Shown in pieces: positions 1 through 13,800 of a DNA stretch of 64,000 nt. Position numbers and translations under genes: made by a program. Below the pieces are notes generated by a model that was not told the DNA's origin, searched no databases, and saw nothing but the letters and a program-made list of their open reading frames with translations. Where the stretch lies: the NCBI GenBank assembly GCA_012295275.1, contig CM022674.1:1481677-1545676 (forward strand), in the 5' to 3' direction. The stretch is from Chrysomallon squamiferum. Taxonomy: Eukaryota; Mollusca; Gastropoda; Neomphalida; Peltospiridae. Every line of letters starts with the position of its first letter. Position 1 is the first letter of the stretch.

Positions 1-179
1 TGTTTGTGTTTTTTCGTTTATGCAGTTTGAAAATAAAGCTGTGCCACACAGTAAGCTTGTTAAGAGCCACCATTAAAATATTTTGTTTCTGGTACATTTA
101 AAAAAAAAAAAAAAAAAACAGTAAAAAGAATTTATTATAAAACAGTGTAATAAATAGTTTTATGGAATCTTTACTTCAA

Positions 180-218
<39 letters not shown>

Positions 219-1016
219 TTATTAACTTACAAATTCATAAAAATTCATTTATCTTAAACCAAGGCAGATAATGAGATTGGTTACTGTTTTTTTTCATGAT
301 TATTGTTAAAAAGAATGGAGAGTAATTTTATGTTAACAATTTTATGAAATTCTGTGAGTTGTTATTATCGATATTTTTGATTTTATACTGCTTGTTATGA
401 ACGTCCTTAGAAATGCTGCTGTAATACTGGAGCCATTTTTCATAAGCTAATTCATAAAATCCTTACTGTTTATAACCTAAAGATCAGATTATTGACTTTG
501 GTAGACATTCACACGAAAAGAAATATCCACTTAAAAATACATAAAATAGCACACCCCTTTCATGAAATATTTTATCATCTCGCTAATCACTGGCATTTGC
601 AAGATTATCTTTTAACTATCTACACATTTTTCTTTTTTTTAAAACCTACAGATTTTGACCTTCTAGATCATATATTTTTGTTTTGTTTATTATCGTTAAA
701 CAATTGCCCTTGAGGGTGCCAAGTGTTTGCGTGTACGTCTCTAAGAAATCTATTTTGAGGCTGATTAATCCGAAGCCCAGCATGGCCTGAAGGTTGGGTC
801 AGCTATTTCGTCAGACTGCTACGTGTACTTGAAGCTGGATGACTCATACTCATGTGCTTTGCCACATAATTCTGCACCATATGTTGCTGCCTGGTTGTTG
901 TTGGGGGTTTTTTGAAATTTTATTTTTATTAACAGCACCAGTGTTCACATATGTAGATACATGCAGAATCTGTATATGTATGTACGTACGTATCTTTGTT
1001 TTGATACGAATGTATT

Positions 1017-1049
<33 letters not shown>

Positions 1050-1618
1050 TATTTATTTATTTATTTATTTATAGAGTGTGTGTGTGAGATATTTAGGTCT
1101 ATTTTATCATTATTATTATTATTATTATTATTTATTATTATTTATTCTTAGTATCTGTAAATGAATGGATGAATATAAAAATTATGTATGCAGTCCGATT
1201 TTAAATTCTTTTCATTACTGTTCAGTTCTTGTCTATATTTAACATGCAGTTGGATGTTTTTGTGTGAGGAAATATTCAAAACTTCTTCCCTGTTCCAGTT
1301 TTTGCATTCTAACAGATGGTAGCAATTTATTTTCCTTCATAATACACAAGCTTTTCTTCTAAGGAAAAATAACAAGAAGCTAAATGTTAGTACATCAATC
1401 AGTGAGAAATAACAACTAACAGCTTGATGCGTATTAAAAAATAAAGCAGCAGCAGCTGCAACAACAACAACAACAACAATGAAACAATAAAATATCCCAA
1501 AACAATAGATGTAAATAAAATAGAAATAAATAAATAAATAAAAATAATAATAATAAAAAATTAATAATAATAAATATAATAATAATAACAATAATAATAA
1601 TAACAATAATAATAAAAA

Positions 1619-1649
<31 letters not shown>

Positions 1650-4600
1650 TACTCCCATACAGTTATTTCTGATTCAGACAGTTTGTTTTTAACAAAAATA
1701 CATTTGTGATAAAATATCTGCAGATGTGGCCATATGGTTTTAAAAAAAAAAAAAATGTTATCTTCTCTGCTTGTGTGCTAGTTACCATATTTAACACCAC
1801 TACTGATTATTTCATTCCACTGATACAACTGATATAATTAATGATTTTCTTATTAAGGGATCAAGAAATCTAGTATATATAACAAGCAACAACAACAACA
1901 ACAGCAACATCAACAACAAATGTAATACTTGTTAAGAGTCAGGAGGAATAGTCTTGTAAATAAATTTTATTTTCTACTTCTTTTTTTACTGGTAATAACA
2001 ATAAAAAAAAGTTTAAAAATATAACTGATGATGATAATGATAATAGGCGTTGTGATAAGATGATTAATGGTATAGCCGAGTACAACAACTGTACACACAA
2101 GCGAAGTCTTCATGTGGATTAAGGTTTAAGCTGCCATTTGACAAACTGCCAGAGAGAAAATTGTTGTAGAAAAATGATTGTGTTGTTGTTAATTTGCCAC
2201 AAGGTACTTCATGAATTTGCAGTATTTGAGGTGGAGGGGGGGGAAGTGTTTTCGTTTGCCAAAAGAAAAAAAAAAAAAGAAGAAAAAAAGAAAGAAACGA
2301 CAAACATTAGTATTTAACGTCAGCGAATTCAAATTATGTAATTTTTTGTGATTACATGTTTTCTGGTTATGAAATATTTAGATGTGTACATATTTATCAT
2401 TATTCGCAAAACTAGTAAGAAACAAAGAAGTGCAGTGGATTAATTTAACACGCACAAAACCAAAACCAGCACGTTCATACACACGTCTGCTTCAGTACTA
2501 ATAGTTTGTTTACACAGAGTCTTTTGTTACGTAAAATCTTTTAATACATGGTTTGTGTACATAGGTGTATCAATATCATTTGTGCATTTAAACACACACA
2601 CAAAGATCTTTTCCTGTATTAAACATGCATTTAAGTATTTTTTTAGCTTACAAGAGTATTTCACTGGTTAATACATGTTGGTTTTCTGGGTATCTCATCA
2701 TAATTTGTGTATTTCTGAAAAGGTTGTGTTCTTGTGAGTGAGTATCAATATAGATACAGTGTGATTATACAGATACCTGCTGTAATTTATATAAATACAT
2801 CTTGCTTACTTAGGATATAGCTTATACCTTTGATCAATATGGATTATTATATTAAATAAATACATATACTCACTTCCACACACATACACCTAGGTTACAT
2901 CAATATATTATATATATATATATATATTCACCTAGGTTATACTGACATAAATATATATTCACCTAGGTTATATCTACAAAATATACATAGTTACACAACA
3001 CTAATTTATTTTTTTATATATATATATATATATGTATGTATATAAATTGCTTAACTTGCTAACTATCAGGATGTAAAAATAAAAGTCTATATAAATATAG
3101 AAAGCTCAAACCTATAAATATACATATCTGGCTTACATAACTCAAATATCTGCGTACAGATTACTGGCCATGGTAACTTGCTGTACATGAGATCTACATG
3201 AATGTTAGAAACCTGAATCCAAATGTAAATATAGCTCTCCTGATGGCTGCTTAGGTTAGAGGTGTGTTATATAAATATATCTACAGATTACTGAGGTAAC
3301 TCGCTTGAGTTTGTTGTCCGAAGATATCTACATAAACATAAGTTACTAACCCACGTAACGTATTCGTGGAAATAATTTTTGGTTTAAAAAGAAAAAGACA
3401 AAAATAATAACACAAACTTAACCACCATAAATTTAGTGATGATGATGATGATGATGGTGATTTTGAAAAATTGTTGATGTTTTTTTTGTTGTTGTTGAAT
3501 GATTATAAAAAAGAATGTGCTATTCAAAATGTGTTAGCTATTTATTATTAGTCACCTTTTGGAAAAAATTAACTAATTGATGACTTGATTAATGATAATG
3601 CAAATTCAGTTTCATAGATTTGTTTCTTACAGAGGTCCAAGTGTTTTAATATTTACCTCTGAGAAAGAAAAAAAAAACAATAACAACAAAAAAACACCTC
3701 CAAAATACAAAACAACAACAAAAAAAAAAACCACAGAAAACCCCAACATCAAACAACCAACAACAAAAACAAAAAAATTATGTTTTTCTTTTAGCAGTGT
3801 AATCATTTTGTATTAATTTTGTTTATTTTCAATTAAGAGAAAATAAACACAAACAAGAACTTAATGAGTAACCAACTAGCTTGGATGTAAAAATGGTATC
3901 TATTAATAATCATTAAAAAAGGGCGTAAAAACAGAAAAAGGATAGTTTTAAAAAAAAAACACGTTTGCTGCACGTGACATTAATGGCTGTGATAACATGC
4001 AGAATTATTAATTATGTGTGGTGATACTGTGACATCACTTTATTGTGTTATTGGTGATAAATTTGGCTTTGCTGATAATTTTAATGTGACATTTTGGCAG
4101 CAGTGATATTAACACTGTGAATACGGCAAAAATAACTGATATAAGACTCTTTAAATCATTTTTTTTTTTTTTTTTTAAAGTTATAATGTCATTATACATA
4201 GTATCAGGGAGATGTTTGTGTAAATTAAATGGCTGTATGGCACATCTGCGTATCATGAAGGTATTATATGGCAATACTGTGGTATTCTTACTTGACAAAC
4301 TTAAAATGGATTAGTGGTATTAATGTGGTTTCGTTATATTGTTAAAGATTTCTAAGATCGTTAATGATTTCGTGGTATTGCTTTAATGGTCAAATTATAT
4401 CGATTACATTGATTATATATTAATGTGGATCCATTATTTTGATATTATAGTTTCGCGGTGTTTGTGATGTTATTGAAGTCTGCATGCTTTAATAACATAG
4501 TTTCATGGTATTGTTAATATACTTCAGTTATATTATTAATATGGTCTCATTGCAGTGTTGATGTGGTTTCATGGTATTGTTAATGTGGTTTGATGGCATA

Positions 4601-6224
4601 TTTAATATAATTAAGTGGTAATGTTGTTATGGTTTCGTGATTTTCCTAGGAATGGCAACTGCCTGGCAGTCTGTAGCTGCAGCTGAATAAGATTCTGCCA
4701 TATTGATTTTTATATATATTTTTTTTCTTTGGCTTTAAATCTGTGTTTGCTACAGGAAATGCCAGGCCATTACAAGTGACCAGAGCCAGTCATGTTCCTA
4801 CTGTCTGCAGCGTAACTAATGGCTCATTTTTAATGGCCAGCTAAAACCAGAATCGATTATTCTGAAACTGCTCTTTCAGAGTAATAAGAAGGATGAAAAT
4901 AGTTGGTTATCAAGCGTTGGCCGAACAAGACTTTTTCTATGCAAGACTTTTTTCTGTGCCGTTTTGCGCAAGTCTGGAATATTTGTTAATTTAGTATGAT
5001 GAGGAATATGAAAAGAAAGCTGCTTGCACAACTTAGATGTTTGTAATGTTTCCAGGATACAGACATTAATCTCTGGTTTGTAGAGAAGATCACGATTTTG
5101 TTAGTACTCGCATATGATGCAATCTGGAGACAAAACATAACTTAAAATAAGTGAAAAGTACATAAATTAATAATTACAAAAGACGTAAATAGTAAATAAA
5201 TATATAAATTAATAACAAGCTGCTTAATTTTGAAAGAACAAAATTAATTCACAAATTAACAGTAACTAAACAAATAAACAAGCAAAGAAGTAAATCTGAA
5301 CAAAATAATAAAAACAGTACTGTCTGTATATTTTCTGCAAAGAAAAAACAAAACACAAAACACAAATAATAATAAAAAATAAAAAAACTGATTAAAATAA
5401 AAAATTAATAATAATAATAATAATAATATAATTATAATAATAATAATAAATTAAAAAATAATTTAAAAAAAAAGATGAATAAATATAAACAAAAATAAAC
5501 GGTTAAAACGAAATTTTATACACAACTGACACAGCCAATATAGTAACGCTGGTGAAAGGTTACCCCTGCTGAAAAAGCATGTGACCAGCAAGTGGGTCAG
5601 ACAACCTTTGAACCCACAGGGGGCCAATACACAGAGTCTGGCAAAGCAGCCAGCCAGCTAGCTAGCCAAACAACAAGCCAACCATAATTTGAGTGAGAGA
5701 GACACCATAATCCCATCTATCAAGGGAAACACAACAGCACAGTATGGTAGAAGCAGGCCTGGCAGCAAGCCAACTACTCTGCAGGGCATGCTTAAGCCCT
5801 GAAACTGTATACAGTCTAGTTTTGTTTGATCTACATAAAGGCTGTTTATCACGTTCAGAGCTAGACTTGGTTCCAGATTTTTTTGATAAATAAAAAGATA
5901 TAAATAAATAAAATAAAAAATATATATTATTATTATTTTTTTTTTTTGGTTTAAATGAAGCTGGAGAGAATATTTTTGCGCGAAGTGATAAAATGATATT
6001 TTTATTTTTATTTCTTTCTTGTTTTGTTATGCTTGTATTTATTTAATATAAAAATATATATATATATATATATATTTTTTTTTTGTAAAGGCCTTATATA
6101 ATTTTGTGTGAATATTTTGAACCTATAATATATATACATATTTAAAAAAATAAAAAAATAAAAAATACAAAACCTGAAAACATCTAAAATAAAAGCTGTT
6201 GTGTATGTGGGGTGGGGAGAGAGA

Positions 6225-6264
<40 letters not shown>

Positions 6265-9200
6265 CATTTTACATTTATCATTTGGTAACACTAACTTCTA
6301 TGATATAGATAAGAAAAAAGTATATTAATGACAAGCTTCGAAAACAAACATGAAATTATTTTTTAAATTCACACATTTACACACAGGAAATTAATAAAAT
6401 AATGGAAATATATATAAATAAAATTTACATAATATAACTACCAAAAAATACTATTACACAAATTAAAAATATATTTTGAATGATTCATATTTTCAGAATT
6501 TATTCCTTAGTGATGAAAACAAAAAATAGAAATTTGAAAGTCTAGAGTTAGGCCTGTGGCTGACATTTGAGAAAGGTAAAAACCAAGTCAAATATTCACT
6601 TGTCAGTCAGGGCTAAAAAAAAGAGAGAGAAAAACAACAACCAAGGAAAAAAAAATATTACTCATAATTTAAAGATATCTGTTTTGAATTTCGAATAGTG
6701 AAAAAAAAAAAAAGAAGAAAAAATAAGAAAACAGAATAAAAATTTTATTTGGGGGTAACAGTTTAGTAAAGAGAAATGGCTGAACACAGTTAAAAGAGAA
6801 AATTAAAAATAAAATAAAATATCTCTAAGAGCAGTAGCAAGTCTAGATTTCTGCAGCCATTATGTGGTTGGGAATACTGCAGAAGTAAATGTTGCTGAGA
6901 GAAATATTTTAGAGTATTGCTATTGTTATTTTTTCTCCCACTGAAATGTGTAAATGGTTGGATATTCAGAACCACATAATCTTCGCCATTGTAATAACAC
7001 ATTAATGTTATTTAGAGAAAAGAAGAGAAAAGAAAAGTTTTTATTCAAATAAACAGCCTGATCCCTAAGTGAAAGCTATTATCTATACAACAAGAAATGT
7101 TTTGTTGTGATAATGTATTGCTTCTTGCCAAGCCACGTAAATTATTATTTCAAATGGCTAAGCAGAGCATTGGATTTGGCTAAAGTATGTATCTGGAAAC
7201 ACACAGAAAAGAAAAGAAGAAAGAAAATAAAAGAAATAATATGTTGTTTATTTATAATGAAAAACATGAACTTTATTCCCTGAGGATACAAACCTTAATT
7301 TATTTTTAATTTTTTTTTTTTTTTTTTAAATAAGAAAACTGTGGATAAGAATGAATTAAACAGGTTAAGAGGTAATGAATATATAACTGGATGTATGTGG
7401 TTGAGTACTCCAAATGTACATTTTGAAACCAAATTTGTTTATTATTATTTTTTTTTTTTTTATTATTAACATTTTATCCTTCTTTCTCTCTTATCCTGTT
7501 TAATTGATTTAAGCAAACAAACAAACAACATAATATTACTTTCTGTAATAACCACGTGAAGGCATCTGATATGGATTAAAGATGGACTTCATACTTTTCA
7601 TTTAACACATGAACCAGAATGGGGTGTGGTTTTAGAGCCTGTGTGGAATACACATTTAGGCTATCTTCCATTCCAACCAGTTGGTTTATCAGAGATCATG
7701 TTATGGTCTGTATAAAATAGATCCCTTGTTATTGATAGGTAAAGTTCACACGAAAATGGCAAGCAATGGATTTTCTGTCTCACATCAGTTATCATCATAA
7801 CAACTAACTTTGATGGACAGGGGATTTCCTGGTGAGATCAGAACAGGATGTTTGAGCATGGTTGTGGAAATGCAGAAGAAGAATAAGATAACAACTAACT
7901 GTAGATACAGATATATCTTCAGGTGTTATTAAGTGTTCATTCATGGATGAATAGTAATATGAGGATTACCATACGAAATAGTCTCCTGCCTACAAGTGAT
8001 GTGCAGTAGAAATAAGAATATTATTTTAAATGTCAACTGTCTGACATCCAAGTAGCATATGGATTTTCCCTTTGGTGTCAATGAACTGAAGAAATATTTG
8101 AAGTATGAACTGGCAAATTCACTCTTCAGTTTAATACTTTTTTTTCAGAAAAAGATCAATCCTTGCTCTAACAAAACCCACAAACACTCCCAAAATACAA
8201 AAAACACAAAAACAGAAACAAAAAAAGAACAAAAAACAAAAAAAACAAAAAACAAAAACACAGAACAAAGAAACTGAAATTACAAGAACTGTATGAATGG
8301 TCCATACAATGACACTTGTAACATGATGAATTTAAAATAAATGATATTTAGGTGTGGTATATAAAAAAAAAAAAAAAAAGAAGAATTATTTATGTATCTA
8401 TGCATTACAAAAAGTAATAAATAATAATAATAAAAAAAAGTAATCATGTATGATGTAAAAAAACAATGCCTTTTTGTTGTGTCTGTTTTGAATACGTAAA
8501 ATAAAAAATGCTAATTACTTGGGAGTTGAAAAAGGACCGTGATACATTAGTAATTTAAATGATGTTTATCTAGTCTGTAGTTAACTTGGCTTGACAGGTA
8601 TTTTCACCTGTGGCATGTGTTGTTGTCAGATAATGATAAATGAACGAATCATTTAAAATAGTAATAGCTATCTGCTGAAAGTAAACTAAAGCTCCGGTTT
8701 CCATGAAACATTAACAAATAAGTTTTTAAAAAACCTGAGAGAGAAAGTAAGTACACAAACCATAATCAAGACCGCCCCCCCAAAAATGCATCTAAAAAAA
8801 CTAAAAAAAACTAATCACAAATAAAACTGTATAAAAGAAGAAGAAAATGGTTTTAAATTTTGCAGTAGATGAAGAAATTACATGTTAAAGCTTTTTTTTG
8901 CTCATGAATTTAAAACAAACATGACCCCCTGTCACATGCTCGAAAAAAAAAAAAAAAAAAAAAATAATAATAATTAAAATTTGTCTTTACTCCAAAATAA
9001 ACCAAATTAAAACAACAACAACAAAAAAATAAAACGTAATAATCATAAACATAAGAACAAATTTGTTATTGAAATGCTATAGTCAATGATACTGAAGGTT
9101 GGTGTGTAAAAACCAGTATGATATGAGAACAGTGTAAGGTAACTGATGTATTTTTGAAGGTGAAGGTTAACATTGTTTTACAGATTATCTGTGGTTGCTG

Positions 9201-10425
9201 AAGATGTTATAATCAGATAGACACTGTGACAGCTATATTTTTCACTGTAGGATCAGGGGAAGTTGAATTTTGACTATCCAGAAAATAACAACAAAATAAC
9301 CAGCTTATCTGATCCAAAATTATAATAATAACGAAAAAAAAACACCCCAAAAAACCAAAGTAAAACATTTTATACAACAAAGTTTGTTTTTATTGTTGTT
9401 GTTGTTGTTATTCTTTCTGGAAGAAGAAGTATTACTATTATTATTATTTTTTCGAATCGACTAGTTCACAGCTGTTGGAATCACTGTTGCATGTCCACCC
9501 AGGAGCTTGACGTTATTCAACTCGGATCACACAGATAGTACCACTGCTGCTTTTAAGAAGCCATTTTGAAAATTTGTTCTGTAACAGTTGCAGTGACATA
9601 ATTATATTTGGATTCTTTTGTTGTTTTGTTTTTGTTTCATTTGTTTTCTTCATTTAAAAACAAGTCTCTTTTAACATTTGATTTACATCAGTGATTCTCA
9701 ATCTGGGTGACAGCATCCTCTTGTGACACTGTGAGAAAACAGGACATTGGTAAAAGCTATATATTTATAACACATAAATGTATATATATAAATATATATA
9801 AATATATATTTAAATATACTACATAATTCATTGTATTTTTCATAGTATAAACTTGTATGAATTAAGAATTATTTGATATTTGGGGCACTGCAAAAATAAA
9901 AGGTTTGAAGTTGAACAAAAGAACTGTGTTTGATTGTAAAGTGACTGTGACTATGAGATGGAGTTTGTTATAAAGCCAGGTTATTTTTTATATTTATTAT
10001 GAATTGACAAATTGATGAATATTGATACTACTGGAGGCATCTGTTGAAGCTGCTGTTAGTCACTGCTTTGATATCTGTTGGGTGTATCGGATTCTTAAAA
10101 CAATTTCTCGTTCCTGCCAGTGCTTTATAGCTGTAACAGAGACATGTTTTATCCTCTTGTCTGTGGGCTGATAATGTATATATATATAAAAAAATCACTT
10201 TCTGACATTCCTTACGAGTAACCCATGAAGTGACATCAGCAGGTTGTGTCTCTTGTTTTTGGAATGGTCCTTGAACCCGTTATGCCCATCATGTCTACCT
10301 CCATATAAACCAAAAATAGAATGTGTTGAGTGCATATTAAATAAAACATGTCCTTCCTTCCTTCCTTCCTTCCTTCCTTCTTTCCAGTCATATTAATATC
10401 ATTTTTGTCTGTTTTTTTTTATCAG
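1..10425 (+). other. upstream intron of spen (5' end outside window)
   Basis: No supportable coding exon. The sequence is AT-rich, with many A/T homopolymers and microsatellites: AAT at about 180-218, TG/TA/TTTA at 1017-1088, ATT at 1110-1145, AAC/AAT at 1440-1655, TA at 2906-2927 and 3015-3040, GT at 6226-6254, and TTCC at 10349-10384 just before the exon. Diverged GGTATTGTTAATGTGGTTTC-like units occur at about 4240-4640. Islands of ordinary complexity sit near 700-900, 4640-5125 and 5520-5880. The second half of an RRM begins at 10426 in mid-codon, so this must be intron; the exon with RNP2 of RRM1 was not found here. Confidence 0.8.
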
Positions 10426-10680
10426 ATATGGGAAAATTCAGAGCGTGAAACTTCATTCTGCGAAGGAAAATGAAACATCAGGATCTGCGACGGTGGCTTT
10501 TATGGACATCAAGTCCGCGTCGAAGGCACACAGTTCGGAGAACATTCTCGACGGATGTACACTGAGGACAGAGTACTGCGAGGGATCAGCTGGAGGCTGT
10601 GCTGTAGTCAGGCCCAGGGAGGCGTTCATCTCCCCTAGCAACAACCGAGGGACAGGATCAGCTTTTACGTGGACTAAGGG
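10426..10680 (+). CDS. spen: spen exon: second half of RRM1
   Basis: First exon seen. Acceptor AG at 10424-10425 after a T-run, donor GTAAGT at 10681. The first base completes a codon from an upstream exon, so the protein begins here at [11 protein letters not shown], matching the middle of vertebrate SPEN RRM1 (YGRVESVKI). An RNP1-like stretch [17 protein letters not shown] corresponds to human AAFVDFVDIKSAQKAH, followed by the domain end LRTEYCEG. The remaining 40 residues are an unconserved linker. RNP2 and the initiator Met must lie on an exon further 5'; no such sequence was found in 1-10425. Ends after two bases of a codon. Confidence 0.93.
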
Positions 10681-10771
10681 GTAAGTTGATCACCGGTTCT
10701 GTGCCTGTTGCATGTGTGTAAATAGATAGAGAGATGGAGCTTTACCATGCTTCTGGGTTCATAAGTCTATA

Positions 10772-10810
<39 letters not shown>

Positions 10811-13800
10811 CGATATGAAATTCTTCTTTCAGATTTGCAGTGATTCTAAATATTCTTACTGTGTTGTAGAAAGCCACAGTTTCAGATTTTATAAACTGTC
10901 TTGTGATTTTGTTTGTAAAAATAATGGCAAACAAGATGACTCGATCTTGCTCTTCCATATTCCAGCACTGACATTGGATAAAAAAAACCCAGTTGTCCAA
11001 AAGTTTCAAGCAAGATTATTCATTCTTGTTAATGAAACACCTACATCCGCATTATGTTTTTGCACTTATTGTTGAGTCTTTTGTTTAGTTATGTTTTTGT
11101 AATATGTTTGAATTATTTTCTGTTTCCTCTGTGACTTCATTCTTCAGTTTGTTTTTCATTCCACTGGATGCCTGTAATGCCATTTCATTAAACATGCTTT
11201 ACATCTGCGATAATCCTTTAAGCTCCTATTCTGCTAAAGCTTTCAGAATGGATTTACGAAAGTCTGCTTTATTTCCATGTACTGTGGATGTAAATATGTG
11301 ATTTGTTATTTGCTTTAATTTTAAAATGAATCGGATTGATGTGACAGATGGATTACTTTACAAAGGATCATACTAAGGTGTGTTTTTTTGAGCATTCTGG
11401 AAAACTACTGGATTATGCTTTAAAAGCATCCAGAGGTACATACCAGAGCTTACAGACCACAGTGAATGTTTGGCCATCATCTCTACCAGTGGATTATACA
11501 GTTTAATGACTGTGGTGATCAGAACCATGTTGCATACCAGTGGATTATGTAAGATCAACAGCTAATGGTAAATTTGAGTCAGCACCATTCACCAGTGAAT
11601 TACACAGCTGAAGAATCTCAGTGATTTTGAATGATCACACAAATTTGTGGATTATACGCTTTTTGCATCCACGGTGATCTTGAACCATCATCCGTACTTG
11701 TACACCAATGGATTACGTAACTGAAACTCAACATGATTTTGACTGATTCCTGTATGCCACAACTTGCACTAATGGATTATACAACTAAAAGGTCACAGTG
11801 ACTTTGAAGTATCATATACACCTGCATGGTTATTTTTGAACTATCATAGATGTTTTATGCCATGACTTGTACCAGTGGATTATGCATTTGAAGATTACGT
11901 TGATTTTGAATCATCATACATGCTTGCCTGTGGATTATCTGGACCGTGGTAATTTTGAACATTCACACATACAAATGGATTACCTAACACAAATAGTGAT
12001 GGCACAGAAGAAGCAGTATTGGATTTTTACTGACAGATAATATTATTGTTGGCTGAAGTCTTAACTTTACTGGATTACTTTCTGAAGAAGAACAGACTGT
12101 TGAGATGTTGTTTGTTTTTCAGCTGCTACTTTGGTACCGTAGACTATATTAAAAGATTTTTTTATATAATAAGAATATTAATATAATAAAATAAACAAAT
12201 AAAAATAAATAAAAAAAAACAAAAAAAAAAAAAGAAGAAGAAAAAAAAAAAAAAAAAAAAACAAATACCAATCTAAAATCCATCAGCCCATGTTAACTAT
12301 CGCAGGCTATACACAACTGTGGACATGAACCAATCTTACACTGGAGTGTATCTGACCATGATCTTATACTTACTGCCTTTTTCATTCATAACAAAGCTCT
12401 GGTGGATTATTGAAGAGTTTATGAGTATCCTCAACAAATCCACGAAGATGGATCTTGAATCAGAAGCACCTTTGTTTCGTGGATTACAGAAATAACCAGC
12501 AGGCTTTGGATATACATCTAGCTTATGGATTAATGGATTACTCTAGTTTTTGCCAGAAGTGGTGAAAGACCATCTTGGATTTGACACAGTGGATTTTACA
12601 TTGTGGATATATTATGCTACGGATTATACCCTTACTGGATTATATCCTGGATTCCAAAGCATTACATACTCATGGAAATTTATTTTTCAATAAGCTAATT
12701 AGTTGTATGGTTAATTTTTAAAAAATTATTTCTTGTTATTATTGTTTTTTTTGATGAATTAATGAAGATATAATAATTGAAAGAAAAATGAAAGAAAAAC
12801 TTCTGTTTTTTTAGATTATATGCTTTTAAAATTTTATTTTTAATTATTTGAAATTTTATTATTATTCAGTGAGCTAACAATATTTCATTTATACCCTTTT
12901 ATTAATACATTATAATAACTTGGATTAAGATAAGACCTTTTACACTGCATTAAATACAGAATGAAAATATATTGTCTTGCAAGCATCTTCAAGCCTTTAC
13001 CCTTTTACTAAACATTAAGATTCAAGAAAAGCCCCTTCATGTATTAGCAAAAACAATATGCTAAAATCAGATGCCCTTATATATTCTATTAAGAACAGAA
13101 CCATGAAAATCCCCATTTACATAAGATCAAAAATAGTGTCATGTAAAACCTTCCTTTTTAGTATATGAAATACTGAATCAAGCAAATACATTATATTAAC
13201 AGCAGTATCAAGCATATTTCTGTTGACAGTATATTAAAATAATGCCAAATCCAGCAAACAGTTGTTTACAGTATGCAAAAATAATTTCAAATCAAGCAAT
13301 TGCACTTTTAATGTGGTATTAAGTTAACAATCGAGCAAATATATATATTTTTTTTCAGTACAATAAAAAACAATTTCTAAACAAACAGTTGCACTTTTTA
13401 CATGGTGTTTCATTCAGAATCAAGAAAATACCTAATTATTTTATATTAAAATAATGCTGAATTGGAGCAACTGCTTTTTGCGTGTGCAGAATCTAGCCAT
13501 GTCCTTTTATACTGTATTAAGTTTCAAGCTGCTTTTTTGTCCTCTTGTATGAAAGTGAAGATGCAAGGTCAGATAATGTCTGCTGATAGGTGTAACGTGA
13601 CTAGAATGTTTTGGATGTCTGCCATATCATTAAATCAGATACAAATTCCAGCAGCTGTGTATGTGTGGATATATATATATATATATATATATATACGTGT
13701 GTGTGTGTGTATGTACTTGGAGTAGAGCCAAACCAAATCTGAAGATAGGCTTAACACTAGATGTCTAACACCAACAGCAACAACAACCGTAACAGCAGTG

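Noticed and set aside
10734-11075. 113-codon plus-strand open frame after the RRM1 exon
   Set aside because: Lies within the intron after a consensus GTAAGT donor and includes translated TA and T repeats; the next exon in phase is at 24674.
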